A stretch of DNA of 64,000 bases from positions 744,001 to 808,000 of the forward strand of contig JALGAS010000004.1 in the NCBI GenBank assembly GCA_023078685.1, in the 5' to 3' direction. The stretch's first letter is position 1. The number at the start of each line of letters is the position of its first letter. Shown in pieces: positions 34,000 through 46,199 of the stretch. Made by a program: the position numbers and the translations under genes. Under the pieces are notes generated by a model. It did not search any database, had not been told where the DNA came from, and saw only the letters and a list, made by a program, of their open reading frames with translations. The stretch is from Neopestalotiopsis rosae. Taxonomy: Eukaryota; Ascomycota; Sordariomycetes; Amphisphaeriales; Sporocadaceae.

Positions 34000-35528
34000 C
34001 TATCTTGAAGACTTCCTAGCATTCGAGCCAGTCATCAGTCCTGCTTGTGCCCGATCGAGAGCATCCTCTATCTCCTTGTCTGTCATGTGTTCTACGTCCT
34101 TGCCAATAATGTTCTTGCACATATCCGCAAGATCTATTATCGCCCTATGAATACCATAAGGTCGCCTCATACCCGTGCGGTGCCTTAACTTATACCAAGT
34201 CACCGACAAAATCGATGCTTGGATGACATTCAATAAAGACCACAACAGCAGCAAGTGCCATGAGAACCCCCATGAGTATGAATCTTCTGACAGACAAACC
34301 ATATAGTCTGATACCAGGCCGTAGAATGAGATGGGGCGGCCATCAATGATCCTCCAAGGTTCCGTTGTTAGGTTGAACACATCTCGGTCCCGAATAACTA
34401 GTGCTTCGCCACTCGGGAAAGTGGTAATCTGGCCATTTGGCCAGTGGAAGATATTGCAAGATTCCGTGCAGTTGGTATATACTGTATCTTTTGTTAGGTT
34501 ATTTTACATAAAAAGTGCAAAATTAGAAGGAAACAACAGAAGGAAAATGGAGTGATCCATTTCTTAAAGTCAAGCTCAGAACTCGGTGGTGATATTAATA
34601 CAGACTTACACCTAGTGACCTCGGAAAAAAACAATTCGCCTTGGAATGTCGTCAACTTTGGTGGGGAGCCTGGCTCCAGATAGCCGCTCCTACTGCCGGG
34701 GCTTCTGAAAACATACGTCGGGTCCGATAGGTTGAGCAGATGTCCATTATCGATACTGAAGTCAACTCGCAACAACCGGTTGTCATCTCTTTGTTGATCC
34801 TCTAATACATCGCCGTTCAGTCCTTTGAGCTGCTGCGTGCGACGCGCGGTGTACCCAGTCATTGCATCCGACAGGACTGGATGAACCATGACAAAGGTAA
34901 GACAGACTGCGAAGCCAAACAACTGAAGTCTATGGTTCTTCCACAGTCTTGAACAGCACTTCCTATCGAACAGATACCAAAGGACTACAATAGAGTAGCT
35001 TCTGGAAAGAGCAGTCTCTCTGAATAGCTGATATGGCACGCTCTGTGACTCCATCTTCTGGACGAGCCAGGCCGTGATGACTCTTCCAGTGAGGATTCCA
35101 AATACAATTTGGCCGATGCGACTAATGATCAGATTCCACGCTGTGTCGATAATCTTCGCAACCGGGAATGTAAACGAACCCCAAGCCATCATGATAGACA
35201 AAGGGTTCATTCGAAACATTGGTTTGAGCATCATTGCCAATCGTTGAGCATATGGCGCGTTTTTGTCGGTGAATTGGTGATCACCAACCCAAGCAGCTAG
35301 CGCATCAGCATTGAGTTTGTCGCCGCAGACAACGTCGGTCATGTCCATCGTGTCTTCAATGGCGAGAGGGAGCACCGTCAACAATACAAGAAGAAGTGAA
35401 ATTGATGCTATAAGGTGAAGACTCCCAGCGGATATTTTCAGCTTAGCAAATGTCTGTCGCGCAGAGTGGTGGGTATCTTCTGTCTCCAGCAATTCTGTCA
35501 TGGTGACGGCTGTCGAGGCTTTCTCCAT
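34000..35528 (-). CDS. Multi-pass membrane protein of unknown function
   Basis: Exons 35528-34610 and 34481-34000 (perfect GTAAGT donor, ATACAG acceptor) give 466 residues. I count about four to six hydrophobic helices: near residues 38-58 (SLHLIASISLLLVLLTVLPL), around 115-165, near 215-235, and a C-terminal one with HLLLLWSLLNVIQASIL. The extracellular-like middle has paired cysteines (YTNCTESC) and predicted N-glycosylation sites. The layout resembles large families of uncharacterised fungal membrane proteins seen near HET genes, but I name no family. The frame is intact and the splice sites are strong, so it is very likely a gene. Confidence 0.75.
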
Positions 35529-36492
35529 TGTTTATCTGTAGTAAAAAGGCGCCTTGGACTATCAGCAGTTGTATAAAAGGTGTGACAGGATACCAAGCAG
35601 GAAAAATGATCTGCTTGGGTGAAAGGTTTCGTAAAAGGATGTCCTAGTCCGTCTCAGTCCTCTTTGTACGATTATGACAGGCTCTGCGCTCTATATAGTA
35701 CCCAGGATTGACACGGCTGCGATTCCTCGCTCTAGGCGAACTGTAATTGAAAGATTTCTTCGAGCAGAGATACATGGTTCTCAGCACGAGGTTGTCTAAT
35801 GCGTATGGATTGCTACTTGATTATTCAGTCTAGGGATCACTCGCACTTCAAACCCAAATCTTGCAATGGTTTAATGCTTTCATTCTAAGAAAGCTAACAT
35901 TAATGGTTGACTTTGATGTCTTCTCGGAATCTTTCGCAATATTGTACTTTGAGGTTGCTATTCTTGGCTCTCAATTCTACCGTTTTCTAACACAGCAATG
36001 CAGCCACAATGCTTGGCAGTGGCGTTGGCTGCCAATCAGGAGGCTGAAGTCGAATTTCCTGCAGATTTATTTTTTTAAAATTTATCTAGTGTTATTCCTG
36101 ACTTTTGCGTTCGGCGATGGAAGCAGTTTGTACGACTAAATAGTGCTTGGTGTGGTTTCTTCTGCGATGTAGCGTGCGCAAATACGCTATGGGGCATTGC
36201 GGGCAACTAGGCGCCGCTTGTAAGGTACATTAATCACATAACCTAGGTTAGGTAGGTAGGCTTCCAGCCTGTCACTTTAGCGCTATCAGTGCCCGGAAGC
36301 CAAGTGCTTATCTTCATCTTTCCACCTCCCAATCATAACACTGTCGTACTTGACAACATTATGGCTATGCCGAGTGCCTTCGAACCGTGAGTGGCCAATG
36401 TTGGGCTCGCATATGACATCGAGACAATTGAGGAATTGCAGACTTTGTTTTCTTTGTTTCATCCTTCTTACAGCGCTCGCTACTGCTGCGCC
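35529..36492. other. Divergent promoter region
   Basis: Between the membrane protein gene (-) and a Zn2Cys6 gene (+). A TATATAG box lies near 35692. A short run of the telomere-like motif TAGGTAGG occurs at 36248-36260. No gene is supported. Confidence 0.5.
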
Positions 36493-38106
36493 ATGACATC
36501 GAGTGGGGTTGCACCCGGCGCAATGGCATCCAGCGGCCCACAGCCAAGGCGATCGCGGGGAGGTTGCTGGACGTGTCGAAGACGACACAAGAAATGCGAC
36601 GAAGCGCGGCCGACCTGTCATCGGTGTCAGCAGGGCAAATTTGAATGTGAAGGCTACGGAGTTCGTTTAACATGGAGCGAGGTTGACGCCCCTCGGGCGG
36701 TGCAGCACGGCAATGTTCCCCGCCCTTTTCGCCGAAGACGACGGATGGCCCGAATTCCCGCGCAGGACCGTACTGAGCCCGCGCTTGGTACCAACAGCTT
36801 ACCAGGCGTGGTGTTAGGCCTTGAGATGGTAGGCCATCTTGACGAGCGCGAGATGGAACTTCTTTTCTCTCAGTACCAGGATGACATGCTTCAGACGAGT
36901 CGTCAATCCGTGCAGCAGGAGATGGAAGAGAAACTCCTCAAGGACTGTCAGTACATGTCTCGTTCCCATACTTTTGATGGAACTAACACAGTATGCTTTT
37001 TCACTTGTTAATAGTCTCTTTGAGTGGCTATCTCACTTTGACTGGAAGATCGGGACCCGACAACCTTTTCAAGTCAGAGATCATTCCCCTCTGTGGGAGT
37101 CGAATGGCATTGCGCCATGCCTGTGTAGCCTACCAGGCAAGTCTAGAAGACGACTGTCAGTCATTAACGGCTTCGTACTTGCAACTTGCTTTGTCCGAAT
37201 ACAGCCTTGAACTACAACAATCTGAACGGCTGCAAGAAGACGCGACGCTTGCTACAGGAATTCTTCTCTGTAGCATCAGCGTGAGAAACATAGCCAATAT
37301 TGTCCTTTCTGACGCTGACACTTGTTTAGATCAACAGTTCATACATCTGGACGCCACTTTTGCGAGGATTATACTTTGTTCTACAATCTCGAAATTTGCT
37401 GGAGCACACAGTGCGGCAGCCCTTGACCCAGCATCTTCTCGAAGTCGTCGGCTTGCTCGACCTTCCACATTTTACACTAAACCGCATGAACAAGCCGCTC
37501 CACATCTGGGACCAGTTCGTGGCGCCTTACAACGTTACGGGTATTGAAGAGACCTCTGGATTGCCATACTCGCTTCTCAATATTTTGGCCGACATTTCCC
37601 TACCCGATACAGAAGAAAAGCTGCTTGCTTGGCCAGGCGAAGTCTGTCAAGATCTTGTACAGATTCATCTGTGGGAGGCGTATCGCACAGCAGCCATACT
37701 CCACTCCCGTATGCTTAAGACCAAGCCAGGGCAATGGAACCTGCATAATGACACTGGGAACACTAAGCAAGGACTCTCGAATCCGATTCTGTTGATGAAA
37801 TCATTCGCCTCAGTCCAGGCCATATGCGACAGCAAGACAGAAGCTTTCGCCCGCCCGTTGGCTTCTGCTGTACTTTACCCGCTATTCGTTGCAAGCATTT
37901 GCACGCAAGAAAGTACGCAGGAGCGATCCATCGCCAAAACTCTATTCCATGCTTTTCGCAACCAATGGGAGAGGCTGGAGAATCAACTGGAGTGGGAATT
38001 TGTGCTGGAGATCTGGGAGCGGAGTCGTCGGCAGACTGAAACGTCACCGCTTGACCTTGCAACTAAATTCGCAGAAGAGCTGAATATCGAAGTGCATCTG
38101 TACTAA
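36493..38106 (+). CDS. Zn2Cys6 transcription factor with fungal regulatory domain
   Basis: Exons 36493-36946, 37015-37280 and 37330-38106 give 498 residues. The longer frame to 36391 begins with GTG, so the ATG at 36493 is used. The zinc cluster has cysteines 25, 28, 35, 42, 45 and 52 (GGCWTCRRRHKKCDEARPTC). This GC-TC-RRR-KKCDE type usually carries a C-terminal Fungal_trans_2 domain. The helical region from residue 150 to the end (IIPLCGSRMALRHACVAYQAS, NPILLMKSFASVQAICDS) fits that. It is probably a nuclear pathway regulator of the MFS and FAD-oxidoreductase genes that follow. Confidence 0.85.
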
Positions 38107-38433
38107 TTCCTATGGCATCTGGATCACAAAAGATTTCTTGGCCAAGCCACTGCATTTCTTCCCGTGTCTAATATCACTGGCTATGCGACAGACCGAATTG
38201 TGCATTGAACTCAATCAAAGACGCTCGTTGGAGTGACTTGATCTGTAAAAAGGGTACACCAGTTGGGGAAATGGCAGCTCCAGACTGAACAGGTATGAAT
38301 TTATGTTACCGCCTTAGTGCCTTCAGCATGCTGGCGCCCAACTACGTACTAGCCACAATACGTACAATTCCTGACTTCTCTATATGCAGAATTAGAAAAT
38401 TCTTGTCAGATCCAGACGTATAAGACCCGAGAG
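38107..38433. other. Intergenic between convergent genes
   Basis: 3' ends of the Zn2Cys6 gene (+) and the MFS gene (-). Nothing further seen. Confidence 0.6.
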
Positions 38434-40484
38434 TTAATGGCGGCCACTGAGAAAGTGTTTCTGCTGGTCCTCAATGAGCTGATAATAACGCGGCCCGTTG
38501 GCGGCCCGAAACCTTTTACCCCAAATGATCATGGGGATAAACAACATGCTGATCACAAACGATATCACTGCCATGATGATGCCGGAGTTCATCAGACCAA
38601 TATCGATCATGGGGGTGACCGCAAATGGGATGCCGATGCCAATGACGTTTCGCCAGAAGGCGATGACCACAAAGCACTCACCAGCCAACTTAAGAGGAAC
38701 TCGTTAGTTGGACGGTACGATGTGACAAGATAGATAAGATGGACTACTTACTGCTTCGTACGTATCCAACACAAGCGTAAAGGCAGCATCACCTATGGCG
38801 CCGAGACCAAATGCAAACAGGCCTCCTGAAAAGGACAGCATAGTCGGGCTCCAGAACTAAAGACAAGGTCAGACTCTAGCGGGAAATGGGGATATGATAG
38901 ACCTAGGTGTACCTGTTGTAAACCGTAACCTGAGAGAAACAGTCCAATCGACATGAGGAATGCTGGAGGGAGCAAATGGTAGAGCCGCATTTCTGGCTCA
39001 TAAAAGCCCTGGTTCCTCCTGGAGAAGAAGCGCACACACCAATCACTGACTACACCGCCATAGAAACTTCCGATGAGGTTACCAATGAATGGTCCGACGT
39101 TCAAATACCCAAGCTGCGCCGTATCCAAATTATATGGTGGCACGGTTGTCACAGTCGACCAGATCGAGGCCATGACGACGAGCCAACACACTCCCGACGC
39201 GTACTGGAGCGAAGCAAAGATGACGTGGGGAAATGCATTGGTGTAGAGTGGAAAGTAGAACAGTTTGGTCAGCGACTCTGGCGTCGTCGTGGTCCACCTC
39301 AATCGCTGGCGGTACGTGTTCAACGGAGGGCGGCTCGAGGTCATGGCAGCGGCCGAGGAGGTGCGCATCACGGGAGAGATGTCCTTTTGGGAGTCGCTGT
39401 CTTTGCCCACGGCCAGGTCTTCAGAGTCTGCCACGACGGCTCGAGGTACGATTGGTCGTGCTCCGCTAATGACGGGCACGTACTTGGTCTCCTCGTAGGA
39501 AAATATGAAGACCACGAGCAACACAGTCAGACAAATGGCCAGCGTGTAATAAGACCATCGCCAACTGCTATTCGAGGCTTGCACCCCAGCTGCCATGGGT
39601 GTCAGAAAGCTACCCATCATGACTGCCGTTAAATATGTGGCATTGATGGTTCCGCGCTGATGGACAAAGAACAAGTCTGCAAGCTGTATCACATCGTATT
39701 AGCAACCATGCAATTGTCATTCGGGGCCAAGACGGCAAGACAAGAGAGAGGCTTACAGTCATTTGCGCAACAGTCTCATTCACCGACCCTGCAAGCCCTG
39801 AAAGAAGGTTGGTCAAGTACAGCTCTGCCAGCGTAGTCATGCGCGCGCTCCACCAAGTGACGGCTGCGAGAATCGCCGTCGTCAAGATGTACGTCGACCT
39901 GCGCCCGTATTTCTTAGAGAAGGGAATGACAAAGACGCAGCCCAGAGCACAGCCGGCGCCGTTTGCCGACAGGGAATCGTTGAGCTGTTCGTAGCTGAGG
40001 TCCATGTCTTCAGACATTTGCACCCAAAAGTTGGTCTGTACTGACAGTCTTTGCCTCGTATTAGTTGCATATTACCAAAGGGGGCTGTAGCCGGAGGCTA
40101 TCGAATCCAAGAATTTGAAGTGAGAGACGTGACGCACGATGTAAAGATGGCTAGGGATATGCCAAAGACGAGCGCCCAATTGACGCCTTTCCTCCAAGAG
40201 CTCCAGTTCTGATGGTGCAGGTCAGCGAACGCACCGCCAAAAGTGCTGCATAGCTCTGTTGCTCAGAGGGCTTACCAGTGGGTCATTGGGGTCATCCATT
40301 GGTGGCGGCTGAAGGCATATGCCCTCCGCTGATGATCCAGACGCTATGACATCGTTAGCCAAATTGCTCGGCGAGTTGGGAGCGAAGTCGATTCGAGAGG
40401 AGTCTCACCATTGTATGATACTGTTGTAAGACGAAAGGTGCCAGGAGGGTGGCCGTCGGCGTCCGGCTGAGTTGGGCTCACCAT
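38434..40484 (-). CDS. MFS transporter, DHA1-like, seven exons
   Basis: Seven exons in transcript order: 40484-40409, 40343-40276, 40208-40138, 40048-39757, 39683-38913, 38856-38752 and 38688-38434. All are in frame, giving 545 residues. Donors include GTGAGA, GTAAGC, GTGCGT, GTACAC and GTAAGT. Key features are NDPLNWSSWRKG before TM1, SKKYGRR in loop 2-3, a long cytosolic loop between TM6 and TM7 (residues about 255-300), and a late FAFGLGAIGDAAFTLVLDTYEA helix. It fits the fungal DHA1 group whose members carry NPLNW near the N-terminus. Neighbouring regulator and oxidoreductase genes suggest it moves their substrate or product. The small 5' exons are the least certain part. Confidence 0.85.
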
Positions 40485-41257
40485 TGTGCAGCGTATTGGC
40501 GATGAGGACAAGTGAGTTATGCTGTCACAACTCCTGAGTTGGAAGTCAACAGTGTCGCGTGCGCAGTGCCACGTCTATATCAGTCTCCATGTTATCACAA
40601 TACCAGTATACACTGTCGTCTCTATCGACTGTCGAGAGTATCGCATCCAATCAAGAGTTTGTAGCAGCGTGCTGGCCGCTCTGGGGTAGCTTGGGTTCGG
40701 AGGTCTCCAGCGCTGTACAGGGGGTGCTATCTCCCCCACATGATCCGATAGGCGTGCGGCCAGGCGCATCTGGGGGCAGATCACGTCGATTCAGGGACAA
40801 TGCTGGAGCGCGGCACCGACTTCTCAATAGGGAATGGTGATCAGGCAAGGATTATACTCCAATCTGATCTGACAGTTGACCTGGAATGATACTATACTAG
40901 AGCCACTGCCACGAGGGTTGCATTCGCGGAATGCGACCGGGCGGAAGCGGTGCCGTACTAGCAGGGCAGACATTCCAGTAGCCAGGGCAGATGCAAGGGC
41001 GCTAATTCATGGAGCGAATCCAACTTTCTTGTCCCATGTATCGCCATGCACGCGACGTGTCATTGGCCATGGCGTATGTCGATGTCGGAACTTGTTCAAT
41101 ACGAATTACTACTATTCAGGTGGACTCAGCTATTGATTGAGACAAAGTATGCACTATGTGTCGCCGTGTAAAGCGTGTCAGTAATAGTATATTTTCAACC
41201 AGCAGCTATAGTCATAGCTATCAGTCTCTCTAGTGCTTGACTACCTATACAGTAAAG
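40485..41257. other. Intergenic
   Basis: Promoter of the seven-exon MFS gene and 3' end of the FAD-oxidoreductase gene, both on the minus strand. No convincing frame or repeat. Confidence 0.55.
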
Positions 41258-42823
41258 TCAGAATTGATTGACAAACCCTTGCGCGCCTTGCTCAGCCGAC
41301 ATTCGATCAAATCTAGTATCGCTCACCAGGTAGCTACGAGGGAATCCATCGGGCATGTCGCCATGTACAACCATGCGCGCAATCGCCTCTCCCGTCAGCC
41401 AGCACTTGTCCATTCCATGCCCACTGAACCCTGCCGCAATCCACTCGCCATCTCCTGCACGGCCCGACATGCTCGAAGTCAGATTACCCACCATGGGCAA
41501 GTGATCGGATGTGAATCCCATAATGCCCGACCAGACCTGAGTAGCACCAATGGGCTCAGTGTCCTCCCAGATTCGAGGCAGTATAGACAAGATATTCTCT
41601 TTTGCAGCGTCGCTGACAAACGAGTCATCATAGCTCAGCATGTCCTTGACGGCTTGCACCTCTCCTCCGACCCATATGTCACCCGTCTGGGCATTTTGCT
41701 GGGCGTAGTAGAGGCCGGTTGAGAATTTATGTGACTCTGGATCGTAGTGGCCCTTGTTCAATAATGACCATGCAACATGATCGCCGGTACGTGGAAACAA
41801 AGGCCCAGGGGATTGCCTCGACATTGTCCCTTTGAATGGCCACAACTTGCCCGTCAGGCGAGGAAGTAGGTGCGCAGAGTACCCATTAGTACAGTGAATG
41901 ACTTTCTTGGCCCGAATGCCGCCCCTTGGAGTTTCCAAGCGGTAGGGATGAGATTGACCGTCTTCATAATTGGTCACGGTGACTGGCGTATTTGTCTCAA
42001 GAGTAAATCGGTCCTTGAAGTCACGTAGCAGGGAGCTGAAGACGGCAGTAAACAGACGATAGGGCCATAGTGCAGCAGCCCCAGTCTGCTGGCTAGCTCC
42101 CTCTACATTTTTGAAATAGTATTTCTGCTTGTGAGTTAGCTGAAGCTTCATTACCGAGCATTGAATTCTGACTCCTTACCTCGATTGCCTCTTCCTTGGA
42201 AATGACGTCGAAGCCTAGATTTCTCTGAGCAACATGTTGCTTGATCAAGTTGGCACCTCCCTTGGCATGCTCGTAGCATCCCGCGTCAAAGCCCGTCGCA
42301 TGCGTTACGGTCCGTAACTCGACCGCATCGCGGTCGGCTGCATCAAGACTTTCGACCAGCTGTGACAAGCGGGCAATATTGGACTCGGTAAAGTGCAAAA
42401 TCCGCGTCGCTTCCTCTTTTCCCAGGGTCTCCAGGTGCTCTGCAAACAGCTCGTCCGAGTCCGACATTAGGTGGCCGCCGTTTCTGCCCGTCGCGCCGCC
42501 CACAGCGTTGCGGGCCTCGAGCACCGTGATGCGAAGGTCTGCAGCACTGGCGGTATCATCGTGAAGTAGATGGTAGGTAACACTGCAACCGGTGATGCCC
42601 GAGCCAATGATGACAATATCGGTCTCGGCTGGTAGCTCGTCTGAGTGCGCAGTTGCGATGGTCGGGTGAGGTGGCTCCTGCCAAGCGGAAGTCGTCGGAT
42701 GCAAGCTGGGCAGTCCAACTGGGAGAGATATTCTCTCCAAGACTTTGTTCCTGAGATCTACTGGAGGTCAGTCATTGTGTGCAGCCATGCAGAAGAAGAC
42801 TATGTCTTGCCTTCGTGATTCAT
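41258..42823 (-). CDS. FAD-dependent oxidoreductase (DAO family)
   Basis: Proposed exons 42823-42811, 42760-42180 and 42124-41258 give 486 residues. The main frame reaches the FAD-binding DIVIIGSGITG motif (residues 52-62) without a usable ATG. A 13-base first exon joined through a GC-AG intron (donor GCAAG) supplies MNHE in frame and is the best solution I see. The rest has GGATGRNGGH, the substrate-domain GFTSDHLPMVG and the C-terminal FAD-contact AAGFSGHGMDKCW. All fit the glycine/sarcosine/D-amino-acid oxidase-like fold. It probably oxidises an amine or similar small molecule with O2 to give peroxide. It sits between the MFS gene and the DUF3237 gene, all on the minus strand. Confidence 0.85.
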
Positions 42824-43487
42824 GTTTGCTTCGTGTCCGATTCCGTGCTCTGTTGAATTCCAAATTTCAAAGCTTCTTCGTCGCCTGAAAATCAGCTCTG
42901 CAATGGTTTCAGACAGGCCGAGACAACCTTATGATGCCGAAAAATAGCACAATATGAAGGGTTCCCAATGTTGAGTCACTATCTCATATCTGAAGTGGTC
43001 AAGGAGTGATGAGTGGGCCTGGAACGGGCAGCACCTCAATTGTGCGCGGCTCGCGGCTCGAGATGTAGTATCGGGTTAGTGCAAGTGTAACATACAGCCT
43101 GGACGACATTGGCTGCAACAAAGGTCCGGTTTGAGATATGGAAAAGCGATGCTTGACGACTACTGACGGTAATTGGTGTCGGAAATACTATTTGTCATGA
43201 ATTGGGTCTTACAGAGACAGTGTTTGCGAATTCTCAGGCATGCGATGTCATGAGAAGAAGCAGACTAGTGTGGAAACGAGTTGGTTGTGATGGCGCATAT
43301 GCGACCCTCAGGCAGCATACTATCTACAAATGTAGTAATTAAGCACATGGCATTCACTTCAGTGTTCAAAATTATATCATATTGATCAAAAACTCGTTAA
43401 TTGGCAAGCTCCGTTATGCCTCGAGCATTCGAGCCTTGTCATGGCACCAATTTAGGAGCAGATTGGCAGTATGGCCTATTCTAAGAC
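42824..43487. other. Intergenic
   Basis: Promoter of the FAD-oxidoreductase gene and 3' end of the DUF3237 gene. No feature recognised. Confidence 0.55.
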
Positions 43488-44149
43488 TCATCGACCAACG
43501 TAAACATCTTCGACCTCCTTCCCAGGAAAGTTTGTCATTCGCCAACAGTCAATAATAGCTTTATCGTCAACAGACTCCAGTACACCCACAGCGACGATAC
43601 CGTTCATCCAGTTGTACGGCGAGTCTCCGGCAGCTTCAAATGTGATGTGAGTAAAGTACTCCACGTCGTCCTGTAAAAATGTCGTCTTGCTGCCCCCATC
43701 GTAGTCAAAGTCCGCACCGGGACCTGCCCGGAAGACGCCTCGTGCATCGACGAGAATATGGTGTCCGTCGTCTGTCAGTAGTGTGTATCGGGCAAAGAGC
43801 TTGTAAAAGATCTGACGTTCTGATATCAGCATGAGATAGTGAATAGGAGTGATGGCGAGATGGGACCATGTTTGAACCCACTGACCTTTTTGGAATGAAT
43901 GCGCTGAGCCCAATCTGCACCGCTATTCTCCACCACGATGCCATTAACCTTTGGTCCACGTACACTGCCGGAAGCGATATGACCGACGGATCGGGTAACG
44001 CCGGTACCTTGAAGGTTTTCAATTTCATAATGGTTGGTCGGGTGCATTTGGGCCACGAGACGATATACAAACTCCATGTGCGGTGGTCGCATGGGTGGAA
44101 CGTCAGGATACAGGGCATTGCCCGGGCTGGAATTTGGTGAGGATGCCAT
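43488..44149 (-). CDS. DUF3237-family protein
   Basis: Exons 44149-43886 and 43811-43488 (GTCAGT donor, GTCAG acceptor) give 195 residues. It is a small beta-rich protein. Its pattern (IASGSVRGPKVNGIVVENSGADW; TDDGHHILVDARGVFR; YFTHITFEAAG; DSPYNWMNGIVAVGV) is the DUF3237 signature. The biochemical role of this family is not settled; it is often found next to aromatic or ester catabolism genes. No signal peptide, so probably cytosolic. Placed between the oxidoreductase (-) and a GNAT gene (+). Confidence 0.82.
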
Positions 44150-44691
44150 GCTTGTCTGTGCAAATGGATGCTGCTATAAGCCGGGAGATTGTGACATGGA
44201 AGATTGCAACATAACATGAAATGGCTATGATTTCCCATATCAGATACGTCAAAACCATGCTACTCACTTCTCTACATTTATATTGTAGTTATTTTGAGAT
44301 TCTTACCTACGTTTACGGCCGAAAAGATAGACGGATTTACGCTACTCGCCGAACGTGGGGAAAGCTTTAGCAGGGTCGCATCGCCGCAATGCTGCTGCAG
44401 GGGGGCCAGATGCCCGGGGCCAACGCTAGATCAGCGCGGTACGGGCTTCCGAAAGAAGTATCGCTCGCTGTTGCATCCATGATGATAAGGTATTACTATA
44501 GCAGCGATACGTGGTTCAGCCAGGCCTAGCGAAAGCGGATGAGGATGCGTCGACGAGAGCCAACATTGTCGCAGCATATGCAGAACTACGATTGAGTACT
44601 TTTTGTTTCTCATGGACGGCTTGAGATAATTTGCCGTTGTAATACATTCAGCAACTTATTTTCGGTTTTCTGCCACGAGATTTCCTGACCG
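44150..44691. other. Divergent promoter region
   Basis: Between the DUF3237 (-) and GNAT (+) genes. Nothing beyond the presumed promoters. Confidence 0.55.
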
Positions 44692-45540
44692 ATGGCAGGC
44701 AAATCAATGGCCAAGGTGCTGACAAAGCCCCTTGGTTTTGGTGAGTGCACTGATTTCGAATGCAGTGTTCCCTTACAGTACAGGAATGCCTTTGTGCTGA
44801 CTTCTCCCAAAGACGGAAATTCAGTAGCGACGGCAGCCAAAACCTTGAGCCTGGCCTTTGCAACCGACCCTCTGCTCATGTGGCTGTACCGCGATGCAAA
44901 CGTCTTACGCTGGGATTCCTTGACACCGTCACTGCAGAAATGGCAAGAATTGCGTGTACGGCAAATGCTGGTCGATGAGGTGGCCGTCGAGGCCGTGACA
45001 GAGGAATCCATACCCAGGAGTTTGGGCGTCTGCTTCATCCGACCACCGCCGCGTGCATTTCGATGGACAGGTCCACGACACTGGTGGGAGTATATCAAGG
45101 TTCTCTGGATCCGCATCTGGGAGCGGCCAAAGGAGCCCGCATGCGACGAAAAGGTAACGATGCAAGATCCCTTTCGAATTTGGGAGAACATGGACTAAAG
45201 CAGAACCGAACAGAGATCCACGACAATGTATGCCAGTAACAACGTCTTCTTCGAAAAGCATGGGACAAAGTATCCAAAGAGCGCAATGTGGTACCTCTCC
45301 ATAGCTGCCGTCAATTCGGAGGCTCAAGGTATGGGGGTTGGTGGGAAGCTACTAGATTGGGCTATCGAGCGTGTAGGGGATGCGCCATGCTATCTGGAAT
45401 GCACGAATTATGATAATGTTCCGTTTTACGAAAAGTATGGATTCAAGCTGATAGACGAGGATGTGCTCAAGGACGAGGACCGCCCTTCCCACCAATGCAC
45501 TCTGTATCACATGGTACGAGAAAAGGCAGAACATAGTTAG
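44692..45540 (+). CDS. GNAT-family N-acetyltransferase
   Basis: Exons 44692-45153 and 45214-45540 (GTAACG donor, AACAG acceptor, phase 0) give 262 residues. The C-terminal half holds acetyl-CoA-binding motif A (QGMGVGGKLLDWA) and motif B (LECTNYDNVPFYEKYGF), as in fungal acetyltransferases of small molecules. The N-terminal half (residues 45-160) carries the AFATDPLLMWLYRD start common in this fungal subgroup. It would transfer an acetyl group to an amine or hydroxyl of a small substrate, perhaps for detoxification. Cytosolic. Confidence 0.85.
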
Positions 45541-46199
45541 GTGTCGAATCAAATTATTGAATGTCGCATCCAGGCGCTTGACCATGTGAAAGAATTTTGC
45601 CTGCAACAATCATAATGCAATCATCAATCTTGATTACTTTGCTAAGAATAGAAAGATCATTTGCATATGGAGCATTGTTCTCTATCGTCTAGTGGTCATA
45701 GTATCGTACAATGTTGCAGCGTTCAGTGTCATACCTTACAGGGACATCTCGGCTACGTCTTTGGGGCATCAGCATGCTGCAGCCGCCTGCGTGCATGGCT
45801 TGCGTTCAATCGGTAGCTCGTGGGTGGGCTGGTGGGGCAGCTCGACCCGCGCTCTTAAACATGCTGAAACTGGTATAGCTAGCTGCCAGCAGACTGCCAC
45901 TAATTCATACCGTTCCGACGCTGACCACCTGCCCTCTAACGAGCAGACATGTATCGCGGCTCCTCGGGCTGATGCTGGCATAGGCTGTATCACGATTGAG
46001 GCTTGGTAAGATTGATTGAATAGCCGGCAAGTGAAACTTGGAATACGAATTTGTCGTTCGTTCAGTAGTACTTAAGATGATCGAGTTGTCAATATATGGC
46101 TTCTAGTCTAGTCGGATCAATCTACTACTCGCCTCACCCCGTATCATTCATTGGTCTGCAGATTGAACGCAATCCATCTTGATTTCGGTTACTCCCGTG
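45541..46199. other. Intergenic with tRNA-like 5' half
   Basis: Between two plus-strand genes. At 45679-45707 the sequence resembles the 5' half of a tRNA-Glu/Asp (GTCTAGTGG A-box), but no B-box or 3' half follows. No protein gene. Confidence 0.4.

Noticed and set aside
36248..36260. Telomere-like TAGGTAGG run
   Set aside because: Only about 13 bases, common in fungal intergenic DNA. Not evidence of a telomere or chromosome break.
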